Of a stretch of 64,000 nt of DNA, positions 25,513 to 34,544 are shown in pieces. The position numbers were made by a program, and so were the translations under genes. The DNA comes from an uncultured Gemmatimonadales bacterium (GTDB taxonomy: Bacteria > Gemmatimonadota > Gemmatimonadetes > Gemmatimonadales > GWC2-71-9), in contig CAMYLY010000008.1 in assembly GCA_947259405.1 (NCBI GenBank), positions 62,001 through 126,000 of the forward strand, written 5' to 3'. The notes beneath the pieces were generated by a model that saw only the letters and a list, made by a program, of their open reading frames with translations, had not been told where the DNA came from and did no database searches. Each line of letters starts with the position of its first letter. Positions within the stretch are counted from its first letter, which is position 1.

Positions 25513-27459
25513 GTGCAGAACCGGTTAGTCGTGCTAGCGGCGCTGATGCTCCCACCCGCCGCTGCTGCTCAGGAACTGGAACTCGAGGCACCGGCGACGG
25601 TGCTATCGGGAATCGAATTCGCCGTAACGGTGCGGGCGCCCGCGTCGCTCGACTCGCTCCCGTTTACCCTCTCGCGAGCGGACGGGCAGGTTCTCGCGTC
25701 CGGCGTCATTCCTCCCATCGGCGAAGCCGTCCTGCAGGAGCTCGTCATCACCGACGGCGCGCAGCTCCCCCTTACCGTGCGAGCGGGAACGGCCGTCGTG
25801 ATCGCAGATCCCCCGTTTCTCCCGGGATGGGTATCTCTCCTCCCTCCGCTGATTGCCATCCTCCTCGCCCTCGTTTTTCGGGAGGTCGTGACCAGCTTGT
25901 TCGCGGGAGTGTGGCTGGGCTGTTTGTTCCTTGCCGGGTACAATCCGTTGGCCGCAATGTTCATGACCGTCGACCGGTTCATCGCGCCGGCCCTTGCCGA
26001 CGGTGATCATGCAGCCATCGTCATCTTCTCCTTGCTGCTTGGCGGCATGGTGGGTGTCATGGCGCGCATGGGAGGGACCCAGGCCATCGTCGATGCCGTG
26101 ACGCCACTGGCGACGAACGCGCGGCGGGCACAAGTAGCCACATGGCTAGCCGGGCTCGCCATCTTTTTCGATGACTACGCCAACACGCTGCTGGTCGGTA
26201 ACACGATGCGCCCCCTGACGGACAGCCTGAAGGTCTCCAGAGAAAAGCTCGCGTACATCGTTGACTCAACGGCCGCGCCGGTGGCGGCGATCGTGTTCGT
26301 TTCCACGTGGGTGGGATACGAGATCAGTCTCATTGGTGACGGACTCCAGCTCGCGGCGCAACAACAGGTGGGCGACCCGGAGTTGGCGAGCCAGCTGGCG
26401 GACGTATCACCGTTTGGCATCTTTATCCGTTCAATCCCGTACCTGTTCTATCCCATCATCGCCATCTTCGCCGTCGCCCTGCTTGCCATCACGCGCCGGG
26501 ATTTCGGTCCGATGCGCGTCGCCGAACAACGCGCGGCGTCCGGCGGTGGGGTCTATCGCGAAGGAGCGCAGCTCGCCGCGGACATGGAAAGTGAACTCGG
26601 TGCGGTGCCCGAAGGCACTCCACTCCGATGGTGGAACGGCGTGGTTCCAGTGGTCGTGGTGATCGTGACGGTGCTTGCCGGGTTGTGGTGGACGGGGATG
26701 CAGGGTGTCGAAGACGCAGCAGCACTCAGCTTCGCCGATCGTGCACGCGAAGTCCTGAACAACGCCGATCCATTTGCGACGCTGCTATGGGGATCGCTGC
26801 TCGGCGCGATCACGGCCGTTGCTTTGGCGACCACCGAGCGTATTCTGACACTGACCGAAGCAGTGAAAGCGTTGGCCGGCGGCATGCGCGCGATGCTGCT
26901 TGCCATGATCATCCTCACGCTCGCGTGGTCCTTGGGTCAGGTGACCAGCGAGATGTCGACAGCCTCGTTCCTGTCCGGCCTTCTCTCTGAGCGACTGCCG
27001 GTATCGATGCTGCCCGTCACCGTCTTTGTGGTTGCAGCGCTCATGGCGTTTGCCACCGGCACGTCGTGGGCAACCATGGCTATCCTGATTCCGCTCCTCG
27101 TGCCACTCGCGGTCTCCCTCGGCGCCAACCTCGATGGAGGAGCAGCCACCGGGGCGCTCCTCGGCAGCATCGCATCCGTGCTGGCCGGCGCCATCTTCGG
27201 AGACCATTGCTCGCCAATCTCAGACACCACGGTGCTCAGCTCGATGGCATCCGGATGTGACCACGTAGACCACGTGCGCACCCAGCTTCCCTACGCCATG
27301 CTCGTTGCGTTTGTCGCGATCGTGGTCATGCTGATCCTGAATCTGGCGCTCGGATCGGGACCGCTCGCGGCGATCGTGATGGTCCTGGTAGGCTGCGGTG
27401 CGGTGTATGGTTTCGTGATGCTCGTCGGCAAACCGGTAGCGCCTGCCGTGGATCGCTAG
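25513..27459 (+). CDS. NhaC-type Na+/H+ antiporter with exported N-terminal domain
   Basis: A 648-residue protein starting at GTG 25513 behind AGGAGGAG. The first 20 residues are a signal peptide (LAALMLPPAAAAQ), and residues 21-100 are a beta-rich domain that reads like an Ig-like or cell-surface module, unusual before an antiporter. From residue 100 on there are about 13 hydrophobic segments of the NhaC/IT superfamily, with FFDDYANTLLVGNTMRPLTD, a loop typical of the family, and IFGDHCSPISDTTVLSS. It exchanges Na+ for H+ across the inner membrane, supporting pH or salt tolerance, perhaps alongside the Na+-coupled symporter encoded nearby. The stop overlaps that of the facing kinase gene at CTAG. 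Confidence 0.85.
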   Translation: MQNRLVVLAALMLPPAAAAQELELEAPATVLSGIEFAVTVRAPASLDSLPFTLSRADGQVLASGVIPPIGEAVLQELVITDGAQLPLTVRAGTAVVIADPPFLPGWVSLLPPLIAILLALVFREVVTSLFAGVWLGCLFLAGYNPLAAMFMTVDRFIAPALADGDHAAIVIFSLLLGGMVGVMARMGGTQAIVDAVTPLATNARRAQVATWLAGLAIFFDDYANTLLVGNTMRPLTDSLKVSREKLAYIVDSTAAPVAAIVFVSTWVGYEISLIGDGLQLAAQQQVGDPELASQLADVSPFGIFIRSIPYLFYPIIAIFAVALLAITRRDFGPMRVAEQRAASGGGVYREGAQLAADMESELGAVPEGTPLRWWNGVVPVVVVIVTVLAGLWWTGMQGVEDAAALSFADRAREVLNNADPFATLLWGSLLGAITAVALATTERILTLTEAVKALAGGMRAMLLAMIILTLAWSLGQVTSEMSTASFLSGLLSERLPVSMLPVTVFVVAALMAFATGTSWATMAILIPLLVPLAVSLGANLDGGAATGALLGSIASVLAGAIFGDHCSPISDTTVLSSMASGCDHVDHVRTQLPYAMLVAFVAIVVMLILNLALGSGPLAAIVMVLVGCGAVYGFVMLVGKPVAPAVDR

Positions 27460-28355
27460 CGGATCGAACCAGCCAGTTCCAAGGCACCACGCACGGGCTC
27501 GATCATGTCCGTAAGCACCGTCGCGTCGGGCAAATGAATGCGCAATGCGGCGATCACAGCGTCTCGCAGCGGAGAGCCTTCCTCCATGAGGCCACCGGCA
27601 AGAGCGATTGGCGCAGACGAGCCGCCGCTGAGTTCGATCGCGCGGTCGGCGTAGGCTACCAAGTGTCCGGTCGCCGCGCCCAAGATTGCGCCGGCAGCCG
27701 AATCGCCCTCCGATGCCGCATGCGTCACCACCGCGGCAAGTGACGCGATATCGTCGTAGCCGGCATCACTGGCCCACGCGACCAGCTGCTCAAAGCTCTC
27801 GACCCCCGCAAGGCGCATGACGTGGTCAGTGAGCAAGGTCATGGGTCCGCGGCCGTCCTGCGCTTGACCTACCGCGGCAAGCGCGCTGCGGCCGATGTTG
27901 AATCCGCCGATCTCGTCAGCAAAGGCCGGCCCGTACCCTCCCACTCGGTGCCACCCGCCGATGGCGTCTCGCGCGAGTGCGATGGCGCCGGTACCCACGA
28001 CCAACAGCGTCCCCACCTCGCCGTGGAAGGCCGCCCAATGCGCGATTTCGGCGTCCGTGTGGACTCGCACTGGACACCCGACCGCCTCATGGAGTGCCAC
28101 CTCAAGCGCGTTCCGCGTTTCTTCACGACCCGCTCCCGCCGCGCCCACGACCATTCGCTCGAGCGTAGCGCCGGTGAGCCCGTCCATCGCGTGATCCACG
28201 GTGGCCGCGATGGTGGTTGCGGCCTGTTGGATCGAAGAGGGCCTGAGGGGCGCCGGTCCTCCCACGTGCGATGCCAGCACCTCGGCGGTGCTAGCCGGGG
28301 AGATGGAGACCACGGTCGTAGACCCCCCGGCGTCGACACCGGCCACCACCTTCAT
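27456..28355 (-). CDS. BadF-family amino-sugar kinase (GlcNAc/MurNAc)
   Basis: A 299-residue ASKHA-fold ATPase starting at ATG 28353-28355, where ATGA overlaps the symporter stop; longer frame upstream is a shadow. The N-terminal phosphate loop is VAGVDAGGSTT, the middle has VVGTGAIALA and GGWHRVGGYGPAFADEIGGFNIG, and the C-terminal loop IALAGGLM completes ATP binding. The BadF/BcrA group includes N-acetylglucosamine kinase and the MurNAc kinases of Tannerella (MurK). The gene is coupled to an SSS symporter and stands 2 kb from nagZ/namZ, so phosphorylation of salvaged GlcNAc or MurNAc is the best guess. The exact sugar cannot be read from the sequence. Confidence 0.78.
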   Translation of the reverse strand: MKVVAGVDAGGSTTVVSISPASTAEVLASHVGGPAPLRPSSIQQAATTIAATVDHAMDGLTGATLERMVVGAAGAGREETRNALEVALHEAVGCPVRVHTDAEIAHWAAFHGEVGTLLVVGTGAIALARDAIGGWHRVGGYGPAFADEIGGFNIGRSALAAVGQAQDGRGPMTLLTDHVMRLAGVESFEQLVAWASDAGYDDIASLAAVVTHAASEGDSAAGAILGAATGHLVAYADRAIELSGGSSAPIALAGGLMEEGSPLRDAVIAALRIHLPDATVLTDMIEPVRGALELAGSIR

Positions 28356-29815
28356 GCGAGCCTGGTCCTTTGGGGCACGGTGCTGGCGAGCAATCCGATC
28401 GCAAGCGTGAGCGTCGTCCCGAGCGGCACGTACCATGGCCAGGCGAGCCCGGTGAATGGTGGTGGGTTGACCAGCACGATCACTACCATCATGAGGGCGG
28501 CCAGGGACATGGCGGCGATGACGTCGCGTTGTCGCACGCGGGGCAGCGCGGAGAGAATGTAGGTGCCAAGGAGCGATCCATAGGTGATGGACGCCACGGA
28601 CAAGGCGATCTCGACCACGGGTTGCTCGGTGGACCGGAACGGAAGGGCGATGCCGACCAGCACGGCAGCCCAGCCCACGGTGGCCTTCCGGCCAAAACGG
28701 AGGAGTTGTTCGGGGTCTTTCGTCTTCGTCAGGGGCGCATAGAAGTCGTGCGTGGTTGCGGATGCCAGCGAGTTGAGTGACGAACTTACCGTGCTCATGG
28801 CCGCGGCGAGCAAGCCAGCCACAACCACTCCAGCGAGGCCGGTCGGGAGGTCGCTGAGCACGAAGCGCGGGTAGAGTTGATCGCTGCTTCGTGAAAGATC
28901 GTCCGCTCCGGCGGCCCACAACGCTGTGCCCACAAAGAGAAACAGCGCGAACTGCGTGATAACGAGTATGCCGGAGCCGATGAGAGCACGTCGCGCGGCC
29001 CGCAGACTCCGAGTGGCCAGCAAGCGTTGCACGATGAGGTGGTCCGTGCCATGTGAGGCCGCGGATAGGAGGGCGCCTCCCAGAACCGCGCCCAAGAAGG
29101 AATACGGGGTGGTGAACGATACGGGCCAATTGAATGTGGTGAGCTTACCGGCGTCCATTGCTCGGTCGACGATGGCGCCGAGTCCGCCGACCAGCGACGC
29201 CGCGACGACGATGGTGGCGATTCCCCCAAGGACGTAGATGCCCAACTGTACCACGTCGACCCACACGACGGCCTTGATGCCGCCGAGCAGCGTGTAGAGC
29301 AGGGTGACAATACCCACGACCAGAATGGCCACCACGACATACCGGCGGATTGGCTCGCTGGACCCGAGTTGTGCCTGAAGAATGATTGCCAGCGGTATGG
29401 CCGTTGCGAACACACGCACCGAATCGCCGACGGCGCGAATTCCCATGAAGATCCCGGCGGCGCTGCGGCGCGTGGCCACGCCGAAGCGATGTTCAAGTCG
29501 AACGTAGGCCGTCTCTTGCTCGCCAGCGAAGTACCCCGGCAGCAGCCAGGCGGCCACCCCGATCCGCCCAATGAGGTACCCGAACGACAACTGGAGGAAC
29601 GTGAAATCACCGCGCGCCGCGATCCCCGGTACGGAAATGACCGTCAGGGCGGACGTTTCTGTGGCTACGACAGAAAGCATGACCGCCCACCATGGCAGCG
29701 TATGTCGGCCTAAGAAGTAGTCGGAAGCGTCTTTCTGTTGTCGGCCGAAATGGACTCCGATGGCGATGACCAACCCGAAATAGGCCAGCATCACGCCGTA
29801 GTCGATCGGCGTCAT
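28352..29815 (-). CDS. SSS-family sodium:solute symporter
   Basis: A 487-residue integral membrane protein with about 13 helices. The N-terminal MTPIDYGVMLAYFGLVIAIG and the later DYFLGRHTLPWWAVMLSVVATETSALTVIS are typical of the sodium:solute symporter family (SGLT/PutP). A long tail of helices ends in AIGLLASTVPQ. It couples Na+ entry to import of a solute such as a sugar, amino acid or nucleoside. In Tannerella the MurNAc transporter MurT belongs to this family and sits beside murK, as here beside a BadF kinase, so an amino-sugar substrate is proposed. The substrate is inferred from gene order only. Confidence 0.88.
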   Translation of the reverse strand: MTPIDYGVMLAYFGLVIAIGVHFGRQQKDASDYFLGRHTLPWWAVMLSVVATETSALTVISVPGIAARGDFTFLQLSFGYLIGRIGVAAWLLPGYFAGEQETAYVRLEHRFGVATRRSAAGIFMGIRAVGDSVRVFATAIPLAIILQAQLGSSEPIRRYVVVAILVVGIVTLLYTLLGGIKAVVWVDVVQLGIYVLGGIATIVVAASLVGGLGAIVDRAMDAGKLTTFNWPVSFTTPYSFLGAVLGGALLSAASHGTDHLIVQRLLATRSLRAARRALIGSGILVITQFALFLFVGTALWAAGADDLSRSSDQLYPRFVLSDLPTGLAGVVVAGLLAAAMSTVSSSLNSLASATTHDFYAPLTKTKDPEQLLRFGRKATVGWAAVLVGIALPFRSTEQPVVEIALSVASITYGSLLGTYILSALPRVRQRDVIAAMSLAALMMVVIVLVNPPPFTGLAWPWYVPLGTTLTLAIGLLASTVPQRTRLA

Positions 29816-29828
29816 GACCGCCTACGCA

Positions 29829-29860
29829 AAGGAAAAGGGCCTGCACGTGGTGCAGGCCCT
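29829..29860 (-). terminator. Intrinsic terminator after erpA
   Basis: On the minus strand AGGGCCTGCAC pairs perfectly with GTGCAGGCCCT (positions 29860-29850 and 29846-29836), 3-base loop, then TTTTCCTTT. It lies 31 bases past the erpA stop and separates it from the symporter gene. Confidence 0.9.
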
Positions 29861-29890
29861 ATCGAGCGTCTCAAGATTGCCCGGCCGCGG

Positions 29891-30253
29891 TCAGACGGTG
29901 AACGAGCTACCGCAACCGCATCCGCCCGTGGCGTTTGGATTGGTGAACGTGAATCCGGCGCCCTGCATGGTGGAGACATAGTCGACGGTTGTGCCGTTCA
30001 GGTATTGTGCGCTGAACGCATCGACGAACACGCGGAGCCCGCTCCGCTCGAGGATGATATCGTCATCGAGCGGTTGCTCTTCGATGTTGAGTCCATACTT
30101 GAATCCCGAGCATCCACCCGGTAACACGGCGACGCGCAGACCCGCGGTCTCTTCGGGAACGTCTTCGGCAGCCATGAACTGCCGGATCTGCGTGACCGCT
30201 TCTCCGGTCAAAACGACGTCGACCTGAACTTCCGGTCGCTGAACTGTGGTCAT
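29891..30253 (-). CDS. erpA: A-type iron-sulfur carrier ErpA/IscA
   Basis: A 120-residue HesB/IscA-family protein. The three invariant Cys are in LPGGCSGFKYGL and the C-terminal GGCGCGSSF, where an Fe2S2 or Fe4S4 cluster is bound before delivery to target proteins. The N-terminal VDVVLTGEAVTQIRQFM is the usual opening helix. Both the length and the terminal tail are family-typical. It is monocistronic, with its own terminator; nagZ ends 100 bases upstream. erpA versus iscA cannot be told by eye. Confidence 0.93.
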   Translation of the reverse strand: MTTVQRPEVQVDVVLTGEAVTQIRQFMAAEDVPEETAGLRVAVLPGGCSGFKYGLNIEEQPLDDDIILERSGLRVFVDAFSAQYLNGTTVDYVSTMQGAGFTFTNPNATGGCGCGSSFTV

Positions 30254-30353
30254 GCTCTACCCTCCAGTGGACTCGGATATTAGGAGGTCCCCACGACCGT
30301 GTCAACGCTCCGACCTAACCCGTTGTCGTAGAAGGTCTTAGAGGCTGGGTCGG

Positions 30354-33245
30354 CTACTGCCGCTCGAGCGCCTCGACCACCAGATCAGCGACCTCGCCGC
30401 GGATGCGGGAGATAGCCAGATTGTCCCGAGTCGGATGGACCCGATTCGTCAGCAAAACGACAATCAGGTCGCGCTCCGGATCGGTCCAGATACTCGTGCC
30501 CGTGAACCCAGTGTGGCCGTAGCTCCGGCGTGACATCAACCGACCCGCCGATGACCGTCCCTCGTCGGAAGGGGTATCCCATCCCAGCGCGCGGGTGGAA
30601 CCGTGAGGGTCGTCCCGTCGCGAGGTGAATTCGCGCACGATGCGGCTCGGGAGGTAGACAGGGGCCTGCGCGCTCAGCCTATCGTGATACGCGTCCGCCA
30701 ACCAGAAGCCGAATCGCATGAGGTCGGGCCCGTTGGAGAACAGACCCGCGTGTCCCGATACGCCGCCGAGTCGTGCTGCGTTCTCGTCGTGCACCTCTCC
30801 CAGAATCGTCCGTCCACGCCAGGGGTCGAATTCGGTTGGTGCGATCATCTCGCGCCATGACGATGGTGGGCGGAAACGCGTACGCGACATGCCAAGGAGA
30901 TCGAAGAGCCTCTCACGCAGAAATCGATCGAGTGTCACCCCGGCGACGGCTTCGACGACCTTCCCGAGCGTGATCGCGCCGAGGTCGGAGTAGGCGTAGC
31001 GCGCCCCAGGGAGGGTGTCGAGCGCGGTCGCCATCACAGAATCGATCGCGGCATTGGCAGTCTCGGTCTCTTGATAGAGAGGTCTCCACGGTGGCAAGCC
31101 CGATGTGTGTAACAACAGTTGCCGAACCGTGACGGCGTCTTTCCCACCGGCCGCGAATGTTGGGAGGTATGCTGCGACGGGCTGATCGAGATCCAGACGA
31201 CCGTCCGCCACCAGTATCATGCACGCCGTGGTCAGCCCAATCACTTTCGTAAGGCTGGCTAGGTCGTACACGGTCGAATCCGTTACCGGCCTCGCGTCGT
31301 TGACGCCATACCGCCCGAAGGCCGTGCGGAAGACGATGCGTCCCTCATGGCCGACAAAGAGCACACCCCCGGGGAAGGCGCCGGTCTCGACCTGCGCTTC
31401 GAGATATGTGCGCAGCGAATCGAACCGCGATGGATCGCTCGGTCCAGCGCGCCCATTCGACTCCGCGCGGTCAACCGCGGCGACAGAAATCCCGAATCCT
31501 CGCGCGTATCGTTCCCCGACGGTGATCGGGAGCGTGCCCGTAATGGCGGCCCCCCCTGACAGGGCACGGGCGACCGCACGCTCGGTACTGCGAAGGTCTG
31601 CCCACGCGATGAGATACCCACCGGAGTAATCGGGAAGCTGGCGGAGTAGGTACGGATTGCCCAACGAGGCTAGCACGGTTGGTTGGTTCGCATGGGCCAT
31701 CTGAATCAACGTCACCAACGAATCGGGCATGGCCACGTGGCCGAGTCCGGACACGACACGCACGTTGACGGCAAAGAGGGCGCGGTCGCCGCTACTCAAG
31801 ACCGTGCGCGCCGAATCATACGACAGCGTGCCTGAAGCGGGATACAGCCGAAACACCTGGACAGTGTCGCCAAGGAGGCGGAGTTCACGGGCGAGCGACG
31901 AGCCGGCGGATAGATTCGTCTCGTTCGCGTAGACCACCATCGACACACGTCCCCGAAGATCCCGAAACTGGTCGAGCGGTCCTCGCTGCACCAAGGTCAG
32001 GGATCGAGCCGCGACCTGATCGGCAAAGTCCGCGAAGTCGCGGTTGGCCACCACCTCGGGGATCTGTTCGAGGGGCACGGTGCGGGCCTCGAAGAGGCCA
32101 GCGCGTTCCTTGAGGTCGAGCACGCGCCGCACCGATGCGTCTAGGCGCGACATCGAGATTCGACCCGTGGCGACAGCGCGAGCCATTGCGTCACGTGCGT
32201 CCGTGAGGTGCGACGGCATGAGCAGCATGTCGGCGCCAGCCAGGAAGGCTCGGACGGTGGTCTCGCCCGCGCCGTACTCTGCCACGAGGGCTCCCATATC
32301 CAGGGCATCGGTGATGACCAATCCGTCGAATGCAAGGGAGTCCCGCAGCACGCCCGTCATGATCTGGGGCGACAAGGTGGCGGGCACGCCGATGTCACCG
32401 TCGAGGCAGGGAAGCGCAACATGCGCGGTCATCACGGCGGTGACACCCTCACGGATTGCCGCGCGAAACGGAACCAGCTCAACGGCATCCAATCGATCCC
32501 AGCATCCCGCGACGACCGGCAATGTGATGTGCGAATCGGACTCGGTGTCCCCATGGCCGGGGAAATGCTTCGCAGTCGTGTACAGGCCGTGCTCCGACGC
32601 GCCGCGGATGAACGCGGCCACGAGCTCCGCGGCGGTCTGAGGATCTTCGCCGAACGACCGCGTATTGATGATAGGATTGTCTGGATTGTTGTTGACGTCG
32701 GCGACTGGCGCGAACGTCCAGTGGATGCCCGTCGCACGTGCCTCGATCGCCGTGATGCGTCCCATCTCGTACGCGTCGGCGGTCCGGCCCGTCGCACCGA
32801 TTCCCATGGGCATGGGGAATGCCGTACTTCCTCGCACCCGCATGGCCAATCCCCACTCGAGATCGGCAGCGACCACCAGCGGCAGTGTGGATCGGCGTTG
32901 AAGCTCATTGAGCTTGGCGGCGACCTCGAACGGCGGGCCGACAGAGATCACAATGCCGCCCACCTCAAGGGAGTCGACCCAGACGTTCAGTGTGTCGAAT
33001 TGTTCCGATGCGAATGGTGCGTAGTCGCCGAGTAACCACGGCATGAGCAGTTGCCCGACCTTCTCGCGCGTCGAGAGCGTCTCAAGCAGCGAATCAACGT
33101 GTATCTTGTCTGCGCGCACGGCTTTCGCGGGCACGTCTGGAGCGGTTGGGTTGACCGGGTCCGGGATGACGATGGGAACTGGCGCGTCGGCAGGGGGTCG
33201 AGCACAAGCGATGACGAACACCAGCCCAAGCCAGAGGAGGGCCAA
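30354..33245 (-). CDS. NagZ-type glucosaminidase fused to AmiE-like serine hydrolase
   Basis: A 963-residue lipoprotein, with TTG at 33243-33245 as the start because only it yields the lipobox VFVIAC (Cys14). Residues 45-420 are a GH3 enzyme of the NagZ kind: KHFPGHGDTES at 226-236 is the NagZ acid/base loop, and VITDALDM near 300 carries the nucleophile Asp. After a linker (about 420-590) comes a serine beta-lactamase-like domain: SLTK near 660, YAYSDLG near 752 and GHTGFTG near 911. B. subtilis AmiE, encoded next to nagZ and namZ, is of this hydrolase family and removes the peptide from MurNAc. The fusion would first free the stem peptide and then cut off GlcNAc. The start abuts that of divergent namZ, with no base between. 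Confidence 0.85.
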   Translation of the reverse strand: MALLWLGLVFVIACARPPADAPVPIVIPDPVNPTAPDVPAKAVRADKIHVDSLLETLSTREKVGQLLMPWLLGDYAPFASEQFDTLNVWVDSLEVGGIVISVGPPFEVAAKLNELQRRSTLPLVVAADLEWGLAMRVRGSTAFPMPMGIGATGRTADAYEMGRITAIEARATGIHWTFAPVADVNNNPDNPIINTRSFGEDPQTAAELVAAFIRGASEHGLYTTAKHFPGHGDTESDSHITLPVVAGCWDRLDAVELVPFRAAIREGVTAVMTAHVALPCLDGDIGVPATLSPQIMTGVLRDSLAFDGLVITDALDMGALVAEYGAGETTVRAFLAGADMLLMPSHLTDARDAMARAVATGRISMSRLDASVRRVLDLKERAGLFEARTVPLEQIPEVVANRDFADFADQVAARSLTLVQRGPLDQFRDLRGRVSMVVYANETNLSAGSSLARELRLLGDTVQVFRLYPASGTLSYDSARTVLSSGDRALFAVNVRVVSGLGHVAMPDSLVTLIQMAHANQPTVLASLGNPYLLRQLPDYSGGYLIAWADLRSTERAVARALSGGAAITGTLPITVGERYARGFGISVAAVDRAESNGRAGPSDPSRFDSLRTYLEAQVETGAFPGGVLFVGHEGRIVFRTAFGRYGVNDARPVTDSTVYDLASLTKVIGLTTACMILVADGRLDLDQPVAAYLPTFAAGGKDAVTVRQLLLHTSGLPPWRPLYQETETANAAIDSVMATALDTLPGARYAYSDLGAITLGKVVEAVAGVTLDRFLRERLFDLLGMSRTRFRPPSSWREMIAPTEFDPWRGRTILGEVHDENAARLGGVSGHAGLFSNGPDLMRFGFWLADAYHDRLSAQAPVYLPSRIVREFTSRRDDPHGSTRALGWDTPSDEGRSSAGRLMSRRSYGHTGFTGTSIWTDPERDLIVVLLTNRVHPTRDNLAISRIRGEVADLVVEALERQ

Positions 33246-34460
33246 ATGAGGCGAAGGCCACTCGCGGTTGCGACGGTGTTGGCCTTGACAGGCTGCGCGC
33301 CACCCGCGAGCGACGGGGAGTTGGTCAGTCCAGGTATCGATGTGTTGCTCCGCGACTCGATGCATCTCGTTCGTAATCGGCGTGTAGGGTTGCTCACCAA
33401 TCAAACTGGTGTTGACGCCAACGGGGTCTCCGATCTCGCCCGACTCCTCGACGCCGGCGTCCAAGTTACCGCGATCTTCAGCCCGGAGCATGGGTACCAG
33501 GGCCTGCTGGATCAAGAGCGGATTTCGGATACCACGGAGGCGATGACGGGGATCCGAATCTTCAGTTTGTACGGGGAGACTCGTGCTCCGACAGCGGAGA
33601 TGTACGCGCTCATCGACCTGCTGCTCATCGATCTTCAAGATATCGGAGGTAGACCGTATACGTACATATCCACGGCACTGCGCGCAGCCGAGGGAGCTGC
33701 CCCGGCCGACATCCCGGTGTTGGTCTTGGATCGTCCAAACCCAATTGGTGGGACTCACGCGCAGGGGCCAATCCGAGAAGCCGCCGTTCGGCACGCGATG
33801 ATTGGGATGCTCGCGATACCGCAGCGCCATGGCATGACGCTCGGCGAGCTCATGGTCTGGGGCAACGCCGAGCTGGGACTGGGGGCGGATGTCCGCGTGG
33901 TTCCTAGCGGTGGTTGGTCGCGATCACAGTGGTTCGACGCCACCGGGCTCCCCTGGATTCGCCCGTCTCCGAGCATGCCCGATCTGGAGAGCGCAACTCA
34001 CTATCCGGGTTTGGTGCTGTTCGAAGCCACCAACCTATCAGTGGGTCGCGGGACTGACGTGGCGTTCAGAGTCGTCGCTGCCCCGTGGCTCTCGGCCGCC
34101 GAGGTGCGAGCCCGGGTTGGTCTGCTTCGAGGCGTCGACATCGCGGATACGGCGATCACGCCCGTTGACCCTCCCGATGGCAAGTACGATGGTCACATCC
34201 TCGAGGCGCTTCGATTCCGCGTCACAGATCGCGCGCAGTACGATCCGGTTGCGACCGCGGTCATGGTGTTCGATGCCGTTCATGCAGTACACGGCGACTC
34301 CTTGACCGTGAACGAACGCAGGCTTGGTCAGTTGATCGGCAGTGCAGACGTGTGGACCGCTGTTTCGGGGGGCGCGGGGGTGGAACCACTGATTGCGAGT
34401 TGGACCGACCCGCTGAGACGGTTCCGGGAACAGAGGTCTCGATTCCTCGTCTACGACTAG
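33246..34460 (+). CDS. namZ: Exo-beta-N-acetylmuramidase NamZ (GH171, DUF1343)
   Basis: A 404-residue enzyme; ATG 33246 follows GAGGAGG by six bases. A lipoprotein signal ends LTGCA. The body follows the YbbC/DUF1343 pattern: VGLLTNQTGVD, FSPEHGYQG, then LLIDLQDIGGRPYTY, VLDRPNPIGG, and MPDLESATHYPG. B. subtilis NamZ (YbbC) removes MurNAc from the non-reducing end of peptidoglycan chains. With the adjoining NagZ-AmiE fusion this gives the full exo-acting muropeptide set. The protein is likely anchored in the periplasm. It shares its promoter region with the oppositely directed gene. Confidence 0.9.
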   Translation: MRRRPLAVATVLALTGCAPPASDGELVSPGIDVLLRDSMHLVRNRRVGLLTNQTGVDANGVSDLARLLDAGVQVTAIFSPEHGYQGLLDQERISDTTEAMTGIRIFSLYGETRAPTAEMYALIDLLLIDLQDIGGRPYTYISTALRAAEGAAPADIPVLVLDRPNPIGGTHAQGPIREAAVRHAMIGMLAIPQRHGMTLGELMVWGNAELGLGADVRVVPSGGWSRSQWFDATGLPWIRPSPSMPDLESATHYPGLVLFEATNLSVGRGTDVAFRVVAAPWLSAAEVRARVGLLRGVDIADTAITPVDPPDGKYDGHILEALRFRVTDRAQYDPVATAVMVFDAVHAVHGDSLTVNERRLGQLIGSADVWTAVSGGAGVEPLIASWTDPLRRFREQRSRFLVYD

Positions 34461-34544
34461 CATCTGCCACGGCCGTGGTCCCCGGTTTGGGTGGCCCCAA
34501 CCCCCCGCCACAGGTATACTTACGACCTTCGCCACCAACCTGAT

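Noticed and set aside
27456-29129. 557-residue reading of the kinase with an N-terminal extension
   Set aside because: The added 258 residues are antisense/shadow of the symporter gene; ATG at 28355 with ATGA coupling and the ASKHA motif at residue 5 set the start.
33246-33830. Extending the NagZ-AmiE protein upstream to a 1158-residue product
   Set aside because: The extension runs through namZ antisense and has no signal; only the TTG at 33245 gives a lipoprotein signal and lipobox.
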